Positions 29,201 to 38,202 of a stretch of DNA of 64,000 nt are shown in pieces. A program made the position numbers and the translations under genes. The notes under the pieces are model-generated. The model saw only the letters and a program-made list of their open reading frames with translations, was not told where the DNA came from and searched no databases. Source of the stretch: Halopseudomonas pertucinogena (lineage in GTDB: Bacteria > Pseudomonadota > Gammaproteobacteria > Pseudomonadales > Pseudomonadaceae); the NCBI RefSeq assembly GCF_014646575.1, contig NZ_BMNN01000007.1, positions 1-64,000 on the forward strand, written 5' to 3'. Within the stretch, counting starts at the first letter, position 1, and each line of letters starts with the position of its first letter.

Positions 29201-30589
29201 ATGACACAGAAAATCACCTTTGACCGCGCACTGATCGAAAAATATGATCGGCCGGGTCCGCGCTACACCTCCTACCCCACGGCACCTCAGTTCCATCAGG
29301 CTTTTGCCATGGATGACTACCGCGCTGCGGCAAAGGCCAGCAATGCCGCTGAGATGCCGAAGGATCTGTCGGTCTACATTCATATCCCGTTCTGCAAGAG
29401 CCTCTGCTACTACTGCGCCTGCAACAAGATCATCACCCACAAGACCGAGCGTGCGGTGGAATATCTGGAATACCTCAAACGCGAGATCGCCATGCAGGCG
29501 GCGCTGTTCGACAGGTCGCGCAAGCTGACCCAGCTGCATCTGGGCGGCGGTACACCGACCTATCTGACCAGCGAGCAGCTGGAAGACCTGATGGACACCC
29601 TGCGTTCTTCCTTCAACATGGATGAAAGCGACAACCACGAGTTTTCGCTGGAAGTCGACCCGCGTACCGTCGCCCCCGCCCAGATCCATCAGCTGCGGGC
29701 ACTGGGCTTCAACCGGCTGAGCTTCGGCGTGCAGGACTTTGACGAGGCGGTGCAGAAGGCGGTCAACCGTCTGCAGAGCGAGGAGCAGACCCGTGACCTG
29801 GTGCTGGCGGCCCGCGAGGCGCAGTTCCGCTCGATCAGTGTGGACCTCATCTACGGCCTGCCGCTGCAGACCGTGGAGAGCTTCGATGCCACGCTGAGCA
29901 AGATCATCGAGATGCGCCCGGACCGCATCGCTGCGTACAGCTATGCTCACCTGCCGGAGCTGGTCCGCGCGCAGAAGCTCATCCGCCCCCAGGACATGCC
30001 ACCGCCGGAGCGCAAACTGGAGCTGCTGGAGCTTACCATCGCCCGGCTGACCGCCGCCGGTTATGTCTACATCGGCATGGACCACTTTGCGCTGCCGGAT
30101 GACGAGCTGGCAATCGCCCGGGAGAACGGTACCCTGCAGCGCAACTTCCAGGGCTACTCCACCCATGCCGACTGCGACCTCATCGGTATCGGTGTCTCCT
30201 CGATCGGCAAGGTGCACAACACCTACAGCCAGAGCGTCAAGGAGCTGTCCCAGTATTACGCGCGGATTGATGCCGACCTGCTGCCGATCATGCGCGGTTA
30301 CACCCTGAGTGAGGATGATCAGCTGCGCAGGGAAGTGATTCTGGACCTGATGTGTCAGGAGCGGATCGATTTTGCGAGGTTCGAGGAGCGGTACGGCATC
30401 GATTTCCGCAGCTACTTCGCTGACGCCCTGGAGCAGTTGGCCGAGCCGGTGGCCGACGGGCTGGTGGCCATCCATGATGACGAGGTGGTGCTGCTGCCTG
30501 AGGGCAAGCTGATGCTGCGCAACGTGGCGATGGCGTTCGACGCCTATCTGGGAGCGAAGCAGAAGGGCAACTTCTCCCGCACCGTGTGA
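29201..30589 (+). CDS. hemN: Oxygen-independent coproporphyrinogen III oxidase
   Basis: 462-residue radical-SAM enzyme converting coproporphyrinogen III to protoporphyrinogen IX without oxygen. The cluster motif is HIPFCKSLCYYCACNK, with Cys65, Cys69 and Cys72 binding the 4Fe-4S and Cys74 also conserved in true HemN. Further family segments are LHLGGGTPTYL, SLEVDPRTV, GFNRLSFGVQDFD, DLIYGLPLQT and the C-terminal HemN domain. An Anr/FNR box centred 41.5 bases from the predicted start explains induction at low oxygen. It converges on the GGDEF/EAL gene with 11 bases between. Confidence 0.97.
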   Translation: MTQKITFDRALIEKYDRPGPRYTSYPTAPQFHQAFAMDDYRAAAKASNAAEMPKDLSVYIHIPFCKSLCYYCACNKIITHKTERAVEYLEYLKREIAMQAALFDRSRKLTQLHLGGGTPTYLTSEQLEDLMDTLRSSFNMDESDNHEFSLEVDPRTVAPAQIHQLRALGFNRLSFGVQDFDEAVQKAVNRLQSEEQTRDLVLAAREAQFRSISVDLIYGLPLQTVESFDATLSKIIEMRPDRIAAYSYAHLPELVRAQKLIRPQDMPPPERKLELLELTIARLTAAGYVYIGMDHFALPDDELAIARENGTLQRNFQGYSTHADCDLIGIGVSSIGKVHNTYSQSVKELSQYYARIDADLLPIMRGYTLSEDDQLRREVILDLMCQERIDFARFEERYGIDFRSYFADALEQLAEPVADGLVAIHDDEVVLLPEGKLMLRNVAMAFDAYLGAKQKGNFSRTV

Positions 30590-30600
30590 GCGCCGGGGAG

Positions 30601-33600
30601 TCAGGCCTGCAGCTCCCCTTCCAGCTGCTCGACGGTCATCGGCCGCCCGAACAGATAACCCTGGAACTGCTGGCAGCCGCGCTCAAGGAGCGCGGCACGC
30701 TGTTCCTCGGTTTCCACTCCTTCGGCCAGCACTACCAGCCCCATGCGCTCGGCCAGCAGCATGATCAGGTGGGCAATCTCGGCGCTGTTGGTATCCTGCA
30801 GCATTCCCTGAACGAAGCTCTGGTCGATCTTCAGCTGATCCAGCGGCAGGCGACTGAGGTAATTGAGCGATGAGTAGCCGGTACCGAAATCATCCAGTGA
30901 GAAGCATACCCCGTGCTCCTTGAGCACCGACATCTTGCGGATGATCTCTTCGATCTCATGCACCAGGGCGCTCTCGGTCAGCTCCAGCTTCAGCTTCTGC
31001 GCCGGCGCGCCGGTTCGCTGCAGCACCTCCAGCACCCGTTCGACGAAGTCCGGCTGGGAGAGCTGATTCGCACTGACGTTCACCGAGAGGGTGAGGTGGG
31101 CGAGGGCGGGCACCTCTGCCCAGCGTGCCAATTGCTGGCAGGCGGTCTCCAGCACCCAGTTGCCGATGGGCAGGATCAGGCCGTTGGCCTCGGCCAGGGG
31201 AATGAAGCGGCCGGGTGAGATCATGCCCTGCTGCGGGTGGCACCAGCGGATCAGCGCCTCGGCGCCGATGATGTGGCCATCCCGGTCCACCTGCGGCTGA
31301 TAGTGCAGTACCAGCTGATCCTGCTCCAGCGCGATGCGCAGCCCCGCTTCGATATCGCTGCGTTCCCTGACCTGGGCGGGCATGCGGGTATCGAAGAAGC
31401 ACAGGCTGTTACTGCCGGTATTCTTGGCCTGGGACACAGCCAGATGCGCGTTGCGCAGCACTTCCTGGGCGGACGGCATATTGCCGGGCCCGAACAGCGC
31501 GATGCCGATACCTGCGGAGCCACGGTAATCGGACCGGCCCAGGCGGTAGGGCTTGCCCAGTGTCGCCATTGCGCCCCTCGCCACCTGCTCGGCACGGCGT
31601 GCCGCCTCCACCTCGTGGGGCCCGAGATTATCCAGCAGGATCACGAACTCATCCCCGCCGAGCCGGGCGACCGCCTCGTTCTGCGGAACGCAGTCGACCA
31701 GCCGCTGCGCCACCTTGGCCAGCAGCAGGTCACCGGCAGCATGCCCCTCGGTGTCATTGAGCGTCTTGAAGTCATCCAGATCCACGACCAGCAGGGCGCC
31801 GAAGGTCTGCAGGCGCTGGGCGGCGGCGTGGGCCTGATCCAGACGCTCGAGAAACAGCCGACGGTTGGGAAGCTTGGTGAGCGAGTCGTAGAAGGCCAGG
31901 GTGCGCATCTGTTCCTCGTCGGCCTTGCGCGACGAGATATCGGACAGCGAGGCGACATAATGGGTGGTTTCGCCTTTTTCATCGCGTACCGAGCCGATGG
32001 ACAGCAGCTGCGGATATATCTCGCCGTTCTTGCGCTTGTTCCAGATCTCCCCCTGCCAGGAGCCGTCGGTCCTGATGGCCTGCCACATGGCGCGGTAGAA
32101 CTTCTCGTCATGCCGACCGGACTGCAGGATGTTCGGATGCCGGCCGACGATATCCTCCATGGCGTAACCGGTGATCCGGGTGAAGGCCTCGTTGCAGCGC
32201 AGGATGTGCAGATCGGCATCGGTGATCATCATCCCCACCTGGGATTCGAAGGCCCGGGCGGCGATGCGCAGGTCCTCCTCCACCTTCTTGCGCGTGGTGA
32301 TATCGCGGGCGGCGCAGAACAGCTGGGGCTTGCCGTCTATCTCAAGGGGAACGACGCTCACCTCCACGGGAAACTCGCCACCGTCGCGGTGCCGGAACAC
32401 GCTTTCGTAGGTGGTGACCCGCTTGTGTCGCAGGCAGGACGCGACCAGCGCACGGAATTGGTCCCCCGGATGCATGACATCCCAGGGGGCAAGGGAGGGG
32501 CAGGCATGCCCCCCGGCCGGGTAGCCGAGCATGCGGTAGAAGGCATCGCTGGCGTCCAGCAACCGGCCCCTGCTGTCGAGAATGTGGATGCCGTCACTGG
32601 CATGCTGCAGCAGCAGATGGCTGCGCCGGTTGGCCCGGTGGCTGGCCCTGATCTGCCGCCACATCAGAACGCTGCCCAGGGTCGTCACCAGAAAGAACAG
32701 CAATCCCAGCCCTGCCGCCTTGTTACGATCATGCCGCCAGATAGCCAGGTAATCATCTTCGCCCAGCCCTGCCACGAGCATCACCGGAGGCTCGGATAAC
32801 CGGCGGAAGGCATTGGTGCGAGGGACGCCGTCGGCGGTGCCTTCGCTGAAGAAGATGCCGGAAGGTTCACCTGAGTTCAGCAGTGCCGTAAGCTCCGCCG
32901 AGCCGCCCACCGACCCCGTGCGACCGGGCGGGGCGTCCAGCGGCGGGTGGCGGGCCACCAGCCGCATGTCGAGGTCGCGCACCAAGGCAATGCCTTTGGA
33001 GCCGAGATCCAGTTCGGAGACCAGGCTGGCGAAATGGCTGGCCCGCACCGATGCGGCAACCACACCCGCGAAGCTGCCGTCGGCGTTGTCGTAGCGGCGG
33101 GCAAACAGCAGGATCCACTCACCGGTCAGGGGGGACCGTATCAGCGGCGAGATCGCCAGGCCGACCTGGGCGCCCGAACGAAGCTGATGAAATATCTCGG
33201 CATCTGCGTAGCTCAGCTGGCTCGGGGGCCCATTGGGGGCAAAGCGTACCGCGCCCGTTGCGTCACTGACGCGTATACGGGCGACATGGCTGACCCAACC
33301 CTGCCTGGCCTTTATCAGCTCATCCATCTCGCTCCGCCGAACTGTGCCCCTTTCAGCCAGCTCTCTGTTGAGAAAATACTGGATCTCCTGCAGCACCAGA
33401 TCCACCTCCCTGGCGGTGCCGGTAATGCTCTGTTCCATCATCAGCGCGATGTTGGCGACGTTGGTCCGCACCTCGGCGATCTTGCGTTTGTAGGAGGCAT
33501 GCAGCGTATAGGTCAGCAGAGTGACCATGAACAGGTTCAGTGCCAGGACCGTGACGAGCAGCATGAATGTAATTGACTTCAGGTTATGCCGCATCGAGTG

Positions 33601-33633
33601 GTTCCAGTTCGAATTCAGGACGGGGTGAAACAT
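30601..33633 (-). CDS. Cache-PAS-PAS-GGDEF-EAL protein (cyclic-di-GMP turnover)
   Basis: 1010 residues. A membrane segment at about 20-44 (LKSITFMLLVTVLALNLFM), a periplasmic Cache-type sensor region to about residue 300, a second membrane segment near 310-330 (AAGLGLLFFLVTTLGSVL), two PAS domains (about 340-455 and 460-585), then GGDEF with intact motif LGGDEF at 658-663, and EAL with EALIRW from 792 and DDFGTGYSSLNYLSRLPLDQ. The auto-inhibitory RxxD upstream of GGDEF is absent (PQNE instead). Both domains keep catalytic motifs, so it may make or destroy c-di-GMP. The downstream pga matrix operon is a possible but unproven target. Confidence 0.93.
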   Translation of the reverse strand: MFHPVLNSNWNHSMRHNLKSITFMLLVTVLALNLFMVTLLTYTLHASYKRKIAEVRTNVANIALMMEQSITGTAREVDLVLQEIQYFLNRELAERGTVRRSEMDELIKARQGWVSHVARIRVSDATGAVRFAPNGPPSQLSYADAEIFHQLRSGAQVGLAISPLIRSPLTGEWILLFARRYDNADGSFAGVVAASVRASHFASLVSELDLGSKGIALVRDLDMRLVARHPPLDAPPGRTGSVGGSAELTALLNSGEPSGIFFSEGTADGVPRTNAFRRLSEPPVMLVAGLGEDDYLAIWRHDRNKAAGLGLLFFLVTTLGSVLMWRQIRASHRANRRSHLLLQHASDGIHILDSRGRLLDASDAFYRMLGYPAGGHACPSLAPWDVMHPGDQFRALVASCLRHKRVTTYESVFRHRDGGEFPVEVSVVPLEIDGKPQLFCAARDITTRKKVEEDLRIAARAFESQVGMMITDADLHILRCNEAFTRITGYAMEDIVGRHPNILQSGRHDEKFYRAMWQAIRTDGSWQGEIWNKRKNGEIYPQLLSIGSVRDEKGETTHYVASLSDISSRKADEEQMRTLAFYDSLTKLPNRRLFLERLDQAHAAAQRLQTFGALLVVDLDDFKTLNDTEGHAAGDLLLAKVAQRLVDCVPQNEAVARLGGDEFVILLDNLGPHEVEAARRAEQVARGAMATLGKPYRLGRSDYRGSAGIGIALFGPGNMPSAQEVLRNAHLAVSQAKNTGSNSLCFFDTRMPAQVRERSDIEAGLRIALEQDQLVLHYQPQVDRDGHIIGAEALIRWCHPQQGMISPGRFIPLAEANGLILPIGNWVLETACQQLARWAEVPALAHLTLSVNVSANQLSQPDFVERVLEVLQRTGAPAQKLKLELTESALVHEIEEIIRKMSVLKEHGVCFSLDDFGTGYSSLNYLSRLPLDQLKIDQSFVQGMLQDTNSAEIAHLIMLLAERMGLVVLAEGVETEEQRAALLERGCQQFQGYLFGRPMTVEQLEGELQA

Positions 33634-33740
33634 GGGAAATTATATAGTCGATTCGGAAGGTCTGCCGTCATATCGGCCGGAGCAATGCCCGCTCCAGCGT
33701 CCCTGACCGGCGGTACTGCCTCTGGAACGGAAACTTTATT

Positions 33741-33756
33741 TGTCAAAAAGATGACA
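33741..33756. promoter_or_regulatory. Inverted repeat in the protease leader region
   Basis: TGTCA-AAAAGA-TGACA, perfect 5-bp arms, in the 257-base gap between the divergent GGDEF/EAL gene (start 33633) and the lipoprotein gene (start 33891). A short operator is possible; the regulator is unknown. Confidence 0.3.
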
Positions 33757-33890
33757 GGCAGCACAAATCTGGTTTGAAGTGCCTGTTTTTTGTCGATAGC
33801 ATCGGGCGGTGCAAAATTACGCAAAAATTCAGGCCTCGGTAGGGAAGCCGTACTGCAGTATCCCTCTGTGGCACCGTTCTTGAGGAGAAC

Positions 33891-36731
33891 ATGGTGCATA
33901 ACGCATATTCAGGGGGCGCTCCCGGACAATTGTGGCGGGGGCTTTGGCTGGTGCTGCTCGCGGTCATACTGACCGGCTGTCTGGGCGGCGGTGGCGGTGG
34001 CAGCAGCAGGGACGATGACAAGGGTGGCGGCGGTGGCGGCGATACGTCGGCGACACTGAGCACGACATCGATCAATCCGTCCTCGGGGCCTGCGGGCAGT
34101 ACCGTCAGGGTGCGCTTCGAGAAGCAAGGCGAAGGCGTCAGCCTCGATGACCTGGAAGTGGTGCTCGGTGACGAGGTGATCACTCCAGCCGGTGTGGACG
34201 AAGATGAGCTCACCTTCGTCATCCCCTCCGGTCTTGCCGGCGACCAGACGCTGTTTCTCCGTGCCGGAAGTGTCGAGAGCAACAGGCTGCGCTTCACCAT
34301 CAGCGATTCTGTCTCCATCGTGGCTCCCGATGAGGATGAGCTGCTGGAGGATGAGGGTGACAGCAAGGTCGCGGCCAATCTGGTTCTGATATTCATTGCC
34401 GAGGGAGCGGACCTGGATGCCGTGGCCGAGGCCGCCGCCGCTGCCGAAGGTGGCGAGGTGGTGGGCGGGATCGACCTGCTGCGCAGCCGTCAGCTGCGGC
34501 TTCCCACCACCAGCATCGAGCAGCTGGAAGAAGCCATGGAGCGCCTGCGGGCACGTGAGCATATCGAAGATGCTCTGATGGATATCCATCTTGACCCGGA
34601 AGCGATCAGCTGGAGCGCGGACCCTGGCCTGGCGGGCCAGCGTGCCTCCAACCGGGTGGAAGAGGGCGCGCAGCTCTATGCCGAGAGGGTGCATCCCGAG
34701 CGTAGCGGTGCGGTCATGCCCTTCTTCCGCTCGATGGGTGTATTCGAGGCGGGAGTGCACTTCTCCCGGCCGGATTTCAACGGGTATGCCGCCGACGGCA
34801 GCAGCCGTTCCGGTAACATCGGACTGTTCTCTCCCGACCGGGGTCGGTCGACCTCCAGCGATTCGATCCACGGTACCAATGTGATGGGGTTGATTGCCGC
34901 GGAGCTGGGCGATGGCGGTGCCGCCGGCCTGCTCCGTGCAATGGGGGAGGCGGGTGCACATGGTGGTGTCAACATCCGTGTGGGCAACAGCGGCACCCGT
35001 TCCATTCACAGCTTTCTGGCAGACGTGGTGCTGGCGCTGGACAGTGGCGCTCAGGTGGTCAACATGAGCGCAGGTGTGCATCGCTGCGCCCGTTTCGGTG
35101 TCTCTGGCTGCGTTGATGGCCCGGTGCAGAGCGATGGCTCGCCGGTCACCAACAACCTGATCGGTGCTGCCCAGTTCGACAGCCTGAGTCGAGCCTATGA
35201 TCGACTGGTGGCGAGCATGGCGCGACATTATCCCAACGCCATGCTGGTAGTGTCTGCCGGCAACGGCAATACCGACACGGGTGAGCGCGACGTGCGCCTG
35301 TTCGGTGCCCATCCCAGCGTTCAGGTGTTGACGGTCGGCGCGCATGACAATGCAGCGGCTCCGGCGCGCGAGGGTTACTCGAACTACGGCAGCCGGGTGG
35401 ACATTGCTGCGTCCGGTACGGTTCGCAGTGCCTGGAATGATGGCGAAGCCCGCGGCACCTCCTTCGCCGCTCCGCTGGTCGCAGCGACAGTGGTTGCCAT
35501 GCGCAGCATCGAGCCCAACCTGACCCCGGCCCAGGTTCGTCGCCTGCTGAGGGAGAGCGCGCTACCCATCGAGAACAACGAGGTGGTGCTGAGCGAAGGC
35601 GGTACCGTGGTGGGCAGCGATGTGTTCACCCAGCCGTTGAGCGCTGCCGAGGTGGGCGCAGATCCCAGTCGTCTCGGCAAGGGCGCCCGACTCAACGTCG
35701 AAGGCGCGATACAGGCCGCCCTGGATGCCAGGGAAGGGCGTACCCGTCCGATCACCGACCCGGTCACTGTGGTCATTGGCGGTGGCGAAAGCGTCACCGA
35801 GCGTCTCGCGGTTACCCTGCCGCTCGAAGGTGCAGTGTTCGACCGTGTCGATATCATGTTCCTGGTCGACGTTTCCGGCAGTTACGGCAGCAGTATCAAC
35901 CAGTTCAAGCGTCAGGCTGTGGACCTGGTAAACGCCTTCCGGGCCAGTGGCAATGACGTGCACACCGGGATTGCGTCCTTCGCCGACACGCCGATCAGCC
36001 CCTGGGGTTCGTCCGGTGACTATGCGTTCAGGCTGGATCAGGCGTTGACCGCGGACAGCGAGCAGACCATCGATGCCATCAACGGTCTGACCCTTCGGAG
36101 TGGCAATGACACGCCGGAAAGCCAGCTTGAAGCCCTTTATCAGCTGGCCACCGGTGCCGGTCGCAGCGTGCCGGGCACGCCCGCCGCGGATCTGGATGCG
36201 TCCATCACGGGTTGGCGGGAAGGCTCGCTGCGGATCGTGTTCCTGGCTACCGATGCGGCTTTCCACAGCTCCACCAATGAGGACGGCGGTTACTACAGTG
36301 AGGGCTATCCCGGGCCGGGCTGGACGGAAACCGTCAACGCGCTCAATGGTATGGGCATCCGCGTGTATGGGCTGGAGCGAGGCTACAGCGTGCCCGACGT
36401 AGCGGAAATGGTTGCCCAGACCAACGGCCAGGTATTCCAGCTCGACAGCGCCAGCAGTGACATCGTGGCCAAGGTTGTCGAGGCACTGGATACCGCTGCG
36501 GCGATGCTGGATCTCCGGCTCGCGCCCAATGGCGACTTTGCCGGCATGGTGCAGTCGATCACCCCGTCGGTTATCCGCGACGTCCGTCGTGGGGAAACCG
36601 TCCATTTCGACGTTACCTTCAATCGCGGTCGCAGTGGGCCCGGTGAACAGCGTTTCGTCTTCCGGCTTGATGTGGTCGGTGCCGAAACCGCCGTTATTCA
36701 GGAAATTCCGGTCGTAATCAATCTGCGCTGA
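33891..36731 (+). CDS. Subtilisin-like (S8) and von Willebrand A domain lipoprotein
   Basis: 946 residues. A lipoprotein signal ends in LTGC with Cys30 as the lipidated residue, followed by a Gly/Asp-rich linker, an IPT/TIG-like domain at about 55-137, a propeptide-like region at 160-235, a peptidase S8 domain at about 270-560 and a vWA domain at about 650-870. In S8 the His is in HGTNVMG (His327), the oxyanion Asn in SAGN (Asn458) and the Ser in GTSFAAP (Ser524). The Asp position reads VFEAGVHFSRPDF, so Glu286 replaces it. The vWA metal site is DVSGS (Asp660, Ser662, Ser664) with T741 and D788 plausible. ATG 33891 follows TGAGGAG. Outer-membrane, surface-exposed placement is likely. Activity is uncertain. 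Confidence 0.85.
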   Translation: MVHNAYSGGAPGQLWRGLWLVLLAVILTGCLGGGGGGSSRDDDKGGGGGGDTSATLSTTSINPSSGPAGSTVRVRFEKQGEGVSLDDLEVVLGDEVITPAGVDEDELTFVIPSGLAGDQTLFLRAGSVESNRLRFTISDSVSIVAPDEDELLEDEGDSKVAANLVLIFIAEGADLDAVAEAAAAAEGGEVVGGIDLLRSRQLRLPTTSIEQLEEAMERLRAREHIEDALMDIHLDPEAISWSADPGLAGQRASNRVEEGAQLYAERVHPERSGAVMPFFRSMGVFEAGVHFSRPDFNGYAADGSSRSGNIGLFSPDRGRSTSSDSIHGTNVMGLIAAELGDGGAAGLLRAMGEAGAHGGVNIRVGNSGTRSIHSFLADVVLALDSGAQVVNMSAGVHRCARFGVSGCVDGPVQSDGSPVTNNLIGAAQFDSLSRAYDRLVASMARHYPNAMLVVSAGNGNTDTGERDVRLFGAHPSVQVLTVGAHDNAAAPAREGYSNYGSRVDIAASGTVRSAWNDGEARGTSFAAPLVAATVVAMRSIEPNLTPAQVRRLLRESALPIENNEVVLSEGGTVVGSDVFTQPLSAAEVGADPSRLGKGARLNVEGAIQAALDAREGRTRPITDPVTVVIGGGESVTERLAVTLPLEGAVFDRVDIMFLVDVSGSYGSSINQFKRQAVDLVNAFRASGNDVHTGIASFADTPISPWGSSGDYAFRLDQALTADSEQTIDAINGLTLRSGNDTPESQLEALYQLATGAGRSVPGTPAADLDASITGWREGSLRIVFLATDAAFHSSTNEDGGYYSEGYPGPGWTETVNALNGMGIRVYGLERGYSVPDVAEMVAQTNGQVFQLDSASSDIVAKVVEALDTAAAMLDLRLAPNGDFAGMVQSITPSVIRDVRRGETVHFDVTFNRGRSGPGEQRFVFRLDVVGAETAVIQEIPVVINLR

Positions 36732-36738
36732 AAAAGCC

Positions 36739-36768
36739 GACCGGCTCGCCGCCTCCGGCGAGCCGGTC
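36739..36768. other. 12-bp intercistronic hairpin
   Basis: GACCGGCTCGCC (36739-36750), loop GCCTCC, GGCGAGCCGGTC (36757-36768): a perfect stem between the lipoprotein stop and the next ribosome site. Its T run (AAAAA at 36731-36735) reads as a terminator only on the minus strand, so on the plus strand it is more likely an attenuator or mRNA-end stabiliser. Confidence 0.6.
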
Positions 36769-36785
36769 CACCAGGAGATTCAAAG

Positions 36786-37058
36786 ATGAAAAAGCCAATT
36801 CTGTGTGCCGCTCTGGGGCTGACGCTGCTGGTTGGCAGCGGTATTGCCGCGGCGTGTGAACTGGGTCGCGTGCAGCTCAACGCTGCCGGTGAAAGGCAGA
36901 TCAGCGTGCATGACCATGAGGGTCTGCAGGTAGGCCTTACCATGCAAGGGGCAGACGGTCGCTGGGAAGCGATAAGCCAGGCCCACGGAGCCCTCAACCA
37001 GCGCTTCGGGTCAGCCGCAGCTGCTGCCCGGGCAATCTGCGAACAGATGCAGGACTGA
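36786..37058 (+). CDS. Small secreted protein, unknown function
   Basis: 90 residues. MKKPILCAALGLTLLVGSGIAAA is a signal peptide; the mature protein begins about CELGRVQLNAAGERQISVHD and has a compact, acidic/polar composition with two cysteines (mature position 1 and near the C-terminus, AICEQMQD). AGGAG lies 13 bases before the ATG. It sits 54 bases after the S8/vWA lipoprotein, separated by a 12-bp hairpin, and is probably cotranscribed. A pairing role (inhibitor, chaperone or ligand of that protease-like protein) is only suggested by position. I recognise no family. Confidence 0.6.
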   Translation: MKKPILCAALGLTLLVGSGIAAACELGRVQLNAAGERQISVHDHEGLQVGLTMQGADGRWEAISQAHGALNQRFGSAAAAARAICEQMQD

Positions 37059-37066
37059 TCCTCTCC

Positions 37067-37090
37067 GGGGCCGGCAGCGGCCCCCTTAAT
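37067..37090 (+). terminator. Terminator-like hairpin after the small secreted protein
   Basis: GGGGCC (37067-37072), loop GGCAGC, GGCCCC (37079-37084), followed by CCTTAAT. Short stem and weak T tract, nine bases after the stop codon. Confidence 0.45.
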
Positions 37091-37163
37091 CCTGATTCAC
37101 CCGATCCTCCCCTTTGTTACTCCCTTTTGCCGTTTGACCGCGCCCGACAGATTGGTTAGCGTG

Positions 37164-37180
37164 TTAAACGGTCGTTTGAA
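37164..37180. promoter_or_regulatory. Palindromic operator upstream of the alpha/beta hydrolase
   Basis: TTAAACG-GT-CGTTTGAA: arms differ at one position, centred about 79 bases before the ATG at 37251. The AAAC-N4-GTTT core matches the form of TetR-family lipid regulators such as PsrA; that link is only by motif shape. Confidence 0.45.
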
Positions 37181-37250
37181 TTGGTGTGCCGTGCCAATGC
37201 ATTCCTGTCGACCGCTTCGTTTCTAACAACAACGCAGTATGGAGCTACGC

Positions 37251-38171
37251 ATGACCGCCAAGCCGGGCTCGCCGGAGCCAGATGTCCGTTCCCGCAGAAT
37301 CACCATTACCGCAAGGGATGGCTACGCGCTCGGTGCCACGCGGTTTCAGGCCCTTGGTCCGCCGCGGGGAAATGTGCTGGTGGCTGGCGGGACGGGCGTG
37401 CCCCAGCGTTTTTATCGACGCTTTGCCGAGTATGCTGCGCGCCGTGGGTTCAATGTGCTCACGGTGGATTATCGGGGCACCGGTGAGTCCAGCCCGGCAA
37501 GCCTCAAGGGGTTCGAGATGTCCTATCTGGACTGGTCGGAAAAGGATCTGCCGGCGGCAGTCGATCTGCTCAGTCAGGAAGATCTGCCGCTGTACTGGAT
37601 AGGTCACTCCTTCGGTGGCCATGCCATCGGCATGCTTCCCAACCATGATCGGCTCACCGCCTGCTACAGCTTCGGTTCCGGCGCCGGCTGGGCCGGCTGG
37701 ATGCCCCGAGGTGAGGCGCTGAAGATCCGGCTGTTCTGGAATGTCCTCATGCCGGTGATAGTGCGTTGGAAGGGCTACATGGCCTGGAGTGTGCTGGGTA
37801 TGGGCGACGATCTGCCGAAGGGTGTTTACCGGGACTGGAAGCGCTGGTGCAGTTATCCCCATTACTACTTTGACGACCCGCGCATGACCTTCGTCCACGC
37901 GCGCTACGCCGCCGTGCAGACCCCCTGTGCCTTTGTCACGTCCCGCGACGACCCCTGGGCGCCGCCCAGATCGCGGGATGCCTTCGTCAAGGGCTACATC
38001 AACGCCCCGCTGACCATTTACGACATAGAGCCGGCACCGGGCAAACCGGCCATCGGCCACATGGGCTATTTCCGCAGCGAAGCGCAACCGTTCTGGGATG
38101 AGGCTCTGGAGTGGCTGCTGCAGGCCGCACCTGTGGCAACCGCTGCCAGCTGCCGCTCGGCATCCGGCTAG
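37251..38171 (+). CDS. Alpha/beta hydrolase
   Basis: 306 residues from the ATG at 37251, favoured by GGAG six bases upstream (an ATG at 37239 lacks one). The oxyanion region follows GNVLVAGGTGVPQRFYRRFAEY, then VDYRGTGES, and the nucleophile elbow is GHSFGG (serine nucleophile). The acid/histidine are probably in the DDPWAPP and IGHMGYF regions. Soluble, no signal peptide. Substrate unknown, perhaps a lipid or ester. A palindrome with AAAC-N4-GTTT form lies in its leader, consistent with single-gene control by a TetR-type regulator. Confidence 0.85.
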   Translation: MTAKPGSPEPDVRSRRITITARDGYALGATRFQALGPPRGNVLVAGGTGVPQRFYRRFAEYAARRGFNVLTVDYRGTGESSPASLKGFEMSYLDWSEKDLPAAVDLLSQEDLPLYWIGHSFGGHAIGMLPNHDRLTACYSFGSGAGWAGWMPRGEALKIRLFWNVLMPVIVRWKGYMAWSVLGMGDDLPKGVYRDWKRWCSYPHYYFDDPRMTFVHARYAAVQTPCAFVTSRDDPWAPPRSRDAFVKGYINAPLTIYDIEPAPGKPAIGHMGYFRSEAQPFWDEALEWLLQAAPVATAASCRSASG

Positions 38172-38202
38172 CTCGGCGACTGGTCCCATTTCGCGTCGAG
38201 AT

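Noticed and set aside
33615-33899. 94-residue minus-strand frame in the gap before the lipoprotein gene
   Set aside because: No domain, no ribosome site, and it spans both divergent leader regions.
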